Source: JBDIAR01 sp039812545
GTDB taxonomy: Bacteria > Actinomycetota > Actinomycetes > Actinomycetales > Dermatophilaceae
Assembly (NCBI GenBank): GCA_039812545.1
Contig: JBDIAR010000065.1
Span: forward strand, 1-17,051
Length of the DNA stretch: 17,051 nt
Direction: 5' to 3'
Shown: positions 12,344 through 17,051 of the stretch, piece after piece
Layout: every line of letters starts with the position of its first letter
How positions within the stretch are numbered: position 1 is the first letter of the stretch
Notes under the pieces: generated by a model
What the model was told of the DNA's origin: nothing
Database searches by the model: none
The model's input: the letters and a program-made list of their open reading frames with translations, nothing else
Program-made: the position numbers and the translations under genes

Positions 12344-13816
12344 GTGAGCCTGCAGCTGTTCGACACCGCAACCCGCACCCAGCGGGACTTCCGCCCCATC
12401 GAGGACGGCAAGGTCGGCATCTACATCTGTGGGCTGACCACGCAGGGTGCCCCGCACATCGGGCACGTCCGGTTCGCGGTGGCCTTCGACGTACTGCGCC
12501 GGTGGCTGGAGATCGGCCACGGCTATGACGTGACCCTGATCCGCAATGTCACCGATATCGACGACAAGATCCTGCGCAAGGCGGCCGAGCAGGACGAGCC
12601 GTGGTACGAGCTCTCGCTGCGCAACGAACGGCTGACCACGCAGGCCTTCGAGTTGCTCGGCGTCCTGCCGGCCAGCTACGAGCCGCGGGCCACCGGCCAC
12701 ATCCCCGACATGGTCACCTTGATGGACACCCTGGTGGAGAAGGGCCACGCGTATGCCGCGCCGGACGCATCGGGGGACGTGTACTTCGACGTGAACTCCT
12801 GGCCGGAATACGGTTCGCTGTCCCGCCAGGCGTTGGACGACATGGCCACCGCCGACGACGCCGACCCCCGCGGCAAACGCGACCCCCGGGACTTCGCGCT
12901 GTGGAAGGGGCACAAGGTCGACGAACCGGAGAGCGCGAGCTGGCCGACACCGTTCGGCCACGGCCGCCCCGGCTGGCACCTGGAGTGCTCGGCGATGGCG
13001 CGCCGCTACCTCGGGGACACCTTCGACATCCACGGCGGCGGCATCGATCTGCGCTTCCCGCACCACGAGAACGAGCAGGCCCAGTCCCGAGCCGCCGGCC
13101 TGGGCTTCGCCAACTACTGGCTGCACAACGCCTGGGTCACGGTCAAGGACCAGAAGATGGGCAAGTCGCTCGGCAACGCCCTCGAGATCCGCGAGGTCAC
13201 CCGGGTGGCCCGGCCGCTGGCGATCCGCTACTACCTCACCGCCGCCCACTACCGCTCCACCATCGAGTACCACGAGGGGTCGCTCGCCGAGGCCGAGGCC
13301 GCCGTGGACCGGATCGAGGGCTTCCTGCGCCGTGCGTTCACCGGACCCGGGTATGCCGGTCCGCTCGGTCGCTCGGTGACCGGCGGTGAGTTCGTCGGCA
13401 GCCCGGCCGTGTCGGTTTTGCCGGACGTGCCCGAGGAGTTCCGGGAGGCGATGGACGACGACGTGAATGTGTCGGGGGCGCTGGCCGTCGTCCACGAGGC
13501 GGTCCGGGCCGGCAACACGGCGTTGGACGAGGGCGACCGCAAGGGAGCCGAGGAGATCGCCCTGACCGTGGTGGCGATGACCGAGGTGCTCGGCGTCAAC
13601 CCGCTGGCTCCGCACTGGGGAGCGACGTCCGCAGCCGACGACGGCCGGTCCCAGGCCCTGGAGGCGATGGTGACCGAACGGCTGGAGGCCCGACAGAAGG
13701 CCCGCAAGGACCGCGACTTCGCCGCCGCCGACGCGATCCGCGACGCGCTCGCGGCCGCCGGTGTCGTCATCGAGGACACCGCGGCCGGACCGCGCTGGTC
13801 CGTGGAGCGTCCCTGA
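12344..13816 (+). CDS. cysS: Cysteinyl-tRNA synthetase
   Basis: Charges tRNA-Cys with cysteine; cytosolic class I synthetase of 490 residues. HIGH motif at His38-Ile-Gly-His41 within YICGLTTQGAPHIGHVR, the actinobacterial version of the bacterial CGPTVYD signature. The zinc ligands are Cys29, Cys215 (WHLECSAM), His240 and Glu244 (FPHHENE). The KMSKS loop is Lys271-Met-Gly-Lys-Ser275, with Gly in place of the first Ser. The C-terminal region (LEARQKARKDRDFAAADAIRDAL, DTAAGPRWS) is the anticodon-binding part and distinguishes true CysS from the mycothiol ligase MshC, which lacks it. Start GTG 12344 is set by the family N-terminus and by the -10 element 8 nt upstream. Its stop overlaps rlmB (TGATG). 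Confidence 0.97.
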   Translation: MSLQLFDTATRTQRDFRPIEDGKVGIYICGLTTQGAPHIGHVRFAVAFDVLRRWLEIGHGYDVTLIRNVTDIDDKILRKAAEQDEPWYELSLRNERLTTQAFELLGVLPASYEPRATGHIPDMVTLMDTLVEKGHAYAAPDASGDVYFDVNSWPEYGSLSRQALDDMATADDADPRGKRDPRDFALWKGHKVDEPESASWPTPFGHGRPGWHLECSAMARRYLGDTFDIHGGGIDLRFPHHENEQAQSRAAGLGFANYWLHNAWVTVKDQKMGKSLGNALEIREVTRVARPLAIRYYLTAAHYRSTIEYHEGSLAEAEAAVDRIEGFLRRAFTGPGYAGPLGRSVTGGEFVGSPAVSVLPDVPEEFREAMDDDVNVSGALAVVHEAVRAGNTALDEGDRKGAEEIALTVVAMTEVLGVNPLAPHWGATSAADDGRSQALEAMVTERLEARQKARKDRDFAAADAIRDALAAAGVVIEDTAAGPRWSVERP

Positions 13817-14874
13817 TGCCCGGCAACTCCCAGCGCCGCGGCGCGGTCCGCAAGTCGGGCAAGGCCCCCGCGGCCGGCTCCGGCGGCCGCGGCCGCAAGG
13901 CGCTCCAGGGCAAGGGCCCCACCCCGAAGGCGGTCGAGCGCGAGCACCATTCGGCATACCGCAAGGCGAACGCGAGCCCCGCGGCCAAGGCCGGCACCGG
14001 GGCGCAGGCCGGCAGGCCGGCGACGACGGGCCGAGGGGCTCAGCGGCAGGGTGGCTCCACGGGTCGGCCGGGCCCGGCCCGCGCCGGGACCGCCCGGCGC
14101 TCCCGCACCTCCTCCGAACTGGTCTGCGGCCGGAACCCGGTCGTCGAGGCGCTGCGCGCCGGGGTACCCGGCACCACGGTCTACGTCGCCAGCCGCGTCG
14201 AGGTGGACGACCGGGTCCGCGAGGCCCTCAAACTCGCCACGGCCCGCGGCATACCCGTCCTGGAAACCCCGCGCGGCGAACTGGACCGGCTCGCCGAGGG
14301 CGCCGTCCACCAGGGCCTGGCGATGCAGGTGCCCGCCTACGAGTACGCCCACCACGGCGACCTGATCGACCCCCTCGCCCCCGGCATACCCCTGGTCGTC
14401 GCCCTCGACGGGGTGACCGACCCCCGCAATCTCGGCGCCGTCGTCCGATCGCTCGCCGCGTTCGGCGGGCACGGCGTCGTCGTCCCCGAGCGGCGCAGTG
14501 TCGGTATGACCGCCGCCGCCTGGCGGACCTCGGCCGGTGCCGCCGCCCGGATCCCGGTGGCCCGGGTGAGCAACCTGACCCGGGCGCTGGAGGACTTCCA
14601 GAAGGCCGGGTTCTTCGTGATCGGGCTGGACATGGACGGGGATGTCGAGCTGCCGCACCTCCACGTGGCCGATTCGCCGCTCGTGATCGTGACCGGGTCG
14701 GAGGGCAAGGGCCTGTCCCGGCTGGTCCGCGAGACGTGCGACCAGATCGTCTCCATCCCGATGGCCGGGCAGATGGAATCCCTCAACGCCGGGGTCGCGA
14801 CCTCCGTGGCCCTGTACGAGATCTCCCGGCGGCGGGCCGAACTGCGCGCCGGGTCGTCAGGAGACCCGCGATGA
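13816..14874 (+). CDS. rlmB: 23S rRNA (guanosine-2'-O-)-methyltransferase RlmB-type (SPOUT/TrmH family)
   Basis: Methylates a ribose in 23S rRNA with SAM. The 352-residue product begins with about 95 basic, Gly/Ala/Arg/Lys-rich, probably disordered residues, longer than in E. coli RlmB. Then comes the substrate-binding domain ELVCGRNPVVEALRAG (from about 101). The SPOUT domain has motif 1 ALDGVTDPRNLGAVVRS (Asn205), motif 2 LVIVTGSEGKGLSRLVRE and motif 3 IPMAGQMESLNAGVATSVALYE. Overlap TGATG with cysS and ATGA with the next gene indicate one operon; cysS-rlmB is the standard actinobacterial order. Both ATA codons seen in GIP tripeptides (14251, 14386) lie in GGCATACC words. The exact rRNA target cannot be read from sequence. 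Confidence 0.93.
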   Translation: MPGNSQRRGAVRKSGKAPAAGSGGRGRKALQGKGPTPKAVEREHHSAYRKANASPAAKAGTGAQAGRPATTGRGAQRQGGSTGRPGPARAGTARRSRTSSELVCGRNPVVEALRAGVPGTTVYVASRVEVDDRVREALKLATARGIPVLETPRGELDRLAEGAVHQGLAMQVPAYEYAHHGDLIDPLAPGIPLVVALDGVTDPRNLGAVVRSLAAFGGHGVVVPERRSVGMTAAAWRTSAGAAARIPVARVSNLTRALEDFQKAGFFVIGLDMDGDVELPHLHVADSPLVIVTGSEGKGLSRLVRETCDQIVSIPMAGQMESLNAGVATSVALYEISRRRAELRAGSSGDPR

Positions 14875-15698
14875 CCGCCACCCCGCCCCAGTCCGGCACG
14901 GTGGATCGTCGCCGACAGACCACGACCGCCGCCGTCGTCGTCGTCATCGCCGTGCTGGCCGTGGCCGCCTTCATCGCCTTGTCCAAACGGGCCGAGGACC
15001 AACCCGTCCCGGCCCCGACGGGAACTCTCGCCGAGGCGTCCGCCCGCGTGGTCACCTCGTACACCGCCGCGGACTTCGACTCGGTCACGGTCACGGCGGA
15101 CACCTTCCCCGCCGAGGTCCTGCCCAAGAAGCTGACCGCGCCCAAGCCGATGACCCAGGACGGCAAGCCGGTGATCCTGTATGTCGGCGGCGAGTTCTGC
15201 CCGTACTGCGCGGCCCAGCGCTGGGCGATGGCGGCGGCCCTGTCCCGCTTCGGGACCTTCACGGCCCTGCCGGCGCACACCGCCGTCGAGCCCGGGGCCA
15301 AGGTGCCCACCGTCACCTTCCACGGCGCGAGCTACCGCAGCGACTACCTCGTCTTCCAGGGCGTCGAGACGGAGACCAACGACCGCAAACCGCTGGACCC
15401 GCTGACCGGTGACGCGCTCGCCCTCGTCCAGACCAACAACGTCCAGGGCGTGCCGTGGATCGCCTTCGGGGGCCGTTTCCAACTCGACACCGCGTTGCCG
15501 GCCGTGCAGCTCTTCGTCAACAAGTCCACCGAAGAGGTCGTGGCGGCCCTGAAGGACCCGACCTCCCCGACGGCCAAGGCCGTCCTCGGCGCCGCCGACG
15601 TCATCACCGCCCAGATCTGCGTGGTCACCGAGGGCAAACCGGCCACCGTATGCCAGAGCCCGGGTGTGACTGCGGCATCCGCCTTCGTCGCCAAGTAA
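14871..15698 (+). CDS. Membrane-anchored CPYC thioredoxin-fold protein (DUF929 type), copy 1
   Basis: A 275-residue protein with a short basic N-terminus, one membrane helix (about residues 20-37) and an extracytoplasmic domain. That domain holds ILYVGGEFCPYCAAQRWAMAAALSRFGTF with the redox motif Cys110-Pro-Tyr-Cys113 after a thioredoxin-like strand. VPWIAFGGRF supplies the cis-Pro-like region. A second conserved pair, Cys250 and Cys261 (C-x10-C), lies near the C-terminus. I assign it to the DUF929 group from memory of actinobacterial homologues. It is the paralogue of the next gene, and a VKOR gene follows, so a role in extracytoplasmic disulfide formation is a strong inference. The ATG overlaps the rlmB stop (ATGA) with SD aggag. 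Confidence 0.8.
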   Translation: MTATPPQSGTVDRRRQTTTAAVVVVIAVLAVAAFIALSKRAEDQPVPAPTGTLAEASARVVTSYTAADFDSVTVTADTFPAEVLPKKLTAPKPMTQDGKPVILYVGGEFCPYCAAQRWAMAAALSRFGTFTALPAHTAVEPGAKVPTVTFHGASYRSDYLVFQGVETETNDRKPLDPLTGDALALVQTNNVQGVPWIAFGGRFQLDTALPAVQLFVNKSTEEVVAALKDPTSPTAKAVLGAADVITAQICVVTEGKPATVCQSPGVTAASAFVAK

Positions 15699-15705
15699 GC
15701 CGAGT

Positions 15706-15711
15706 TAGGCT
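15706..15711 (+). promoter_or_regulatory. Possible -10 element (TAGGCT) before the second DUF929-type gene
   Basis: TAGGCT fits TANNNT and lies just after the stop of copy 1, in the 68-bp gap. The gap also holds one GGCATACC word at 15725 and SD taaggag at 15749-15755. The -35 is poor, so read-through from rlmB is also likely. Confidence 0.35.
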
Positions 15712-15766
15712 GGCGGACGAAACCGGCATACCGATTCGGATGAGGACGTAAGGAGTCGACCCTGCC

Positions 15767-16678
15767 ATGGGCAAGAACACCTCGGGCAACCGCAACGCGG
15801 CCCGTCTGGCCGCGCAGCAGCGGGCCGCCGAGCTTCGGCTCGCGCAGCAGCGCAAGGAGAAGAAGAAACAGCAGATGACGGTTGCGGCGACCCTGATCGC
15901 GGTTCTCGTCATCGCCGGCGTGGTCGCCATCGCCGTCGGGATGAGCAAGAACAAGGAGATCCCCGACCCGTCCAGTACCACCGGTGGCGCGAGCGCGGCC
16001 CAGGTCGTATCCCGGTTGACGAGTGTCCCGATCAGCGGGTTCGACGCGGTGGGGGTGGGTTCGGCGGGTGACACGGCCAAGCCGAAGAAGCTCGACGGCG
16101 CCACCGAGATCAAGGTCGACGGCAAGCCCAAGGTCCTCTATGTCGGCGCGGAGTACTGCCCGTACTGCGCCATGGAGCGGTGGGCCCTGGTCTCCGCCCT
16201 CGCCCGGTTCGGCACCTTCGAGGGGTTGGAGCTGACCAAGTCCCCCGCCGAACCCTCGATCGCCGAAGTGCCGACGGTTACCTTCAAGAACGCCAAGTTC
16301 ACCAGCGACGTCCTCGCGGCCACCCTGGTGGAGACCCAGGACGCCCGCGGCAACGCCCTGATGACCTTGGCTCCCGAGGACGACGCGCTGTTCAAGAAGT
16401 ACGACGCACCGCCCTACCAACAGGGGTCCGGCAGCATCCCGTTCGTCCTGTATGGGGGTCTGGCCACCGACGTCGGGGCCACCTTCGACAGCCAACTCCT
16501 GCAGGGCAAGACGGCCGCCGAGATCAGCAACGCCCTGGCCGACCCCAAGTCCGAGATCGCCCAGGCGGTCCTCGGCTCGGCGAACATGAAGACCGCCTAC
16601 CTGTGCACCCTGACCGGGCAGAAGCCGGCCAATGTGTGCACCTCCGCCGGCGTCAAGGCCGCCGCGGCCAAGCTGTGA
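15767..16678 (+). CDS. Membrane-anchored CPYC thioredoxin-fold protein (DUF929 type), copy 2
   Basis: A 303-residue paralogue of the preceding protein. It has a longer cytoplasmic N-terminus rich in Gln/Ala/Arg/Lys (about residues 11-36, helical), then a membrane helix (about 38-59) and a Ser/Thr-rich linker. The redox domain reads VLYVGAEYCPYCAMERWALVSALARFGTF with Cys131-Pro-Tyr-Cys134. VPTVTFKNAKF and SIPFVLYGGLATD follow, and the C-terminal pair Cys280-x10-Cys291 matches copy 1 (Cys250/Cys261). Conserved spacing of both pairs suggests an internal relay of disulfides. ATG 15767 with SD aaggag. The stop overlaps the VKOR GTG (GTGA), tying this protein to the membrane oxidase. Family name from memory; fold and topology are visible. 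Confidence 0.82.
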   Translation: MGKNTSGNRNAARLAAQQRAAELRLAQQRKEKKKQQMTVAATLIAVLVIAGVVAIAVGMSKNKEIPDPSSTTGGASAAQVVSRLTSVPISGFDAVGVGSAGDTAKPKKLDGATEIKVDGKPKVLYVGAEYCPYCAMERWALVSALARFGTFEGLELTKSPAEPSIAEVPTVTFKNAKFTSDVLAATLVETQDARGNALMTLAPEDDALFKKYDAPPYQQGSGSIPFVLYGGLATDVGATFDSQLLQGKTAAEISNALADPKSEIAQAVLGSANMKTAYLCTLTGQKPANVCTSAGVKAAAAKL

Positions 16679-17051
16679 CCAGGAACGCCGCGGTTCCGTC
16701 CGGGAGCGCTCCGAACGTGGCGGAGCCCGCCCGCCGGGTCGTCCCCGGCTGGGTGGTCATCGGTTCGCTGGTCCTGGTCGGGCTGGGACTGGTGCTGTCG
16801 GCATACCTGACCTACGAACACTTCTCGGCGACGGCGACGCTGGCCTGCCCACCCGGGGAGACGTTCAACTGCACGAAGGTGACCCAGAGCCAGTGGTCCT
16901 ATCTGTTCGGGATTCCGGTGGCCCTGCTCGGGTTGCTGTATTTCGTCGCGATGACCGCGTTGTGTATGCCGAACGTGTGGCGCCGACCGGAGGCGTGGCT
17001 GGACCGGGTTCGGCTGGCGATGGCGATCCTCGGGGTCGTCTTCGTGGCCTA
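16675..17051 (+). CDS. Vitamin K epoxide reductase (VKOR) family protein, 5' part only
   Basis: The frame is open from GTG 16675 to the window end (125 codons); the rest lies outside. After about 24 polar residues comes a membrane helix (WVVIGSLVLVGLGLVLSAYLTYEHF). An extracytoplasmic loop follows with Cys58 and Cys66 in CPPGETFNCTKVTQSQWSYLFGIPVALLGLLYF. The two loop cysteines, the Ser and the FGIPVALLGLLYF helix are diagnostic of bacterial VKOR. The active-site CxxC expected further on is cut off. Bacterial VKORs pass electrons from thiol-disulfide proteins to quinone, replacing DsbB in actinobacteria. The GTGA overlap with the CPYC gene makes that protein its probable partner. Alternative start sites are unlikely. 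Confidence 0.9.
   Translation, partial: MTRNAAVPSGSAPNVAEPARRVVPGWVVIGSLVLVGLGLVLSAYLTYEHFSATATLACPPGETFNCTKVTQSQWSYLFGIPVALLGLLYFVAMTALCMPNVWRRPEAWLDRVRLAMAILGVVFVA

Larger units (their letters stand above)
286..16970. repeat. Dispersed family of the word GGCATAC/GTATGCC (31 copies)
   Basis: GGCATAC starts at 1001, 1289, 2299, 2315, 2331, 2347, 5180, 7109, 9131, 10767, 11433, 11914, 13953, 14248, 14383, 15725 and 16800. GTATGCC starts at 286, 1950, 4624, 6532, 7806, 8174, 9635, 10698, 11289, 12100, 12751, 13351, 15648 and 16964. In 21 of 31 the word extends to GGCATACC. Of the copies, 26 are inside genes and 5 between genes. With about 70% GC, roughly 2 copies are expected by chance. The span given is from first to last copy; it is not a single element. 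Confidence 0.9.

Noticed and set aside
12305..13957. Long minus-strand open frame opposite cysS (about 550 codons)
   Set aside because: It is a shadow of a GC-rich plus-strand gene; the sequence is Arg/Gly/Asp-rich without family motifs, while cysS in the other strand is unambiguous.

Overview
The window is a very GC-rich chromosomal segment from an actinobacterium (Actinomycetota). The codon use, the RegX3/SenX3-PhoU set, CarD, a CysRS of mycobacterial type (CGxTxQGxPHIGHVR) and the gene order all fit. The order methyltransferase / YbjN / gpmA / phoU / senX3-regX3 / lipoprotein / carD / ispD / ispF / cysS / rlmB is the conserved actinobacterial arrangement, as I remember it from Streptomyces and, in two separate blocks, from Mycobacterium. 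I cannot place it below phylum with confidence; a Micrococcales-type organism is a guess. I found no rRNA, tRNA, CRISPR, phage or IS element.

Layout. (1) 1-2400: a class I methyltransferase (-), a YbjN-like protein (+) and phosphoglycerate mutase gpmA (+), closed by a strong hairpin/tandem-repeat terminator. (2) 2397-5133: phosphate signalling, with phoU (-) divergent from senX3-regX3 (+) across an intergenic region holding two PHO-box-like repeats. (3) 5153-9078: a lipoprotein gene (-) divergent from carD, which leads a tightly packed operon carD-ispD-SDR-small P-loop kinase-ispF (isoprenoid MEP pathway plus two passengers). (4) 9075-12277: an accessory block with a GT2 glycosyltransferase, a small nucleoside-deoxyribosyltransferase-like protein, a polytopic flippase-like protein and a second methyltransferase, suggesting cell-surface glycan work. 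(5) 12344-17051: cysS-rlmB, then two paralogous membrane-anchored CPYC thioredoxin-fold proteins (DUF929 type) and the start of a VKOR gene. The last three look like a disulfide-bond-forming module outside the membrane.

Nearly all co-directional junctions are stop/start overlaps (ATGA, GTGA, TGATG), so translational coupling is the rule. Several genes preceded by non-overlapping DNA show a TANNNT -10 element 6-8 nt before the start codon, i.e. leaderless mRNA architecture (the first methyltransferase, gpmA, senX3, the lipoprotein, the flippase and cysS).

The most unusual signal is not a gene. The heptamer GGCATAC/GTATGCC occurs 31 times in 17 kb (about 2 expected from base composition), on both strands, in most of the genes and in all codon phases. 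It often forces rare codons (GCA, TAT, GTA, even ATA). Four copies form a 16-bp tandem array in the gpmA-phoU terminator. This resembles a genome-wide selected DNA word (uptake-sequence, Chi/architecture or methylation motif) that I do not recognise as described. A second oddity is ispD, which has no canonical start codon ahead of its conserved CTP-binding loop; a GTT with a well-placed Shine-Dalgarno sequence is the best candidate.
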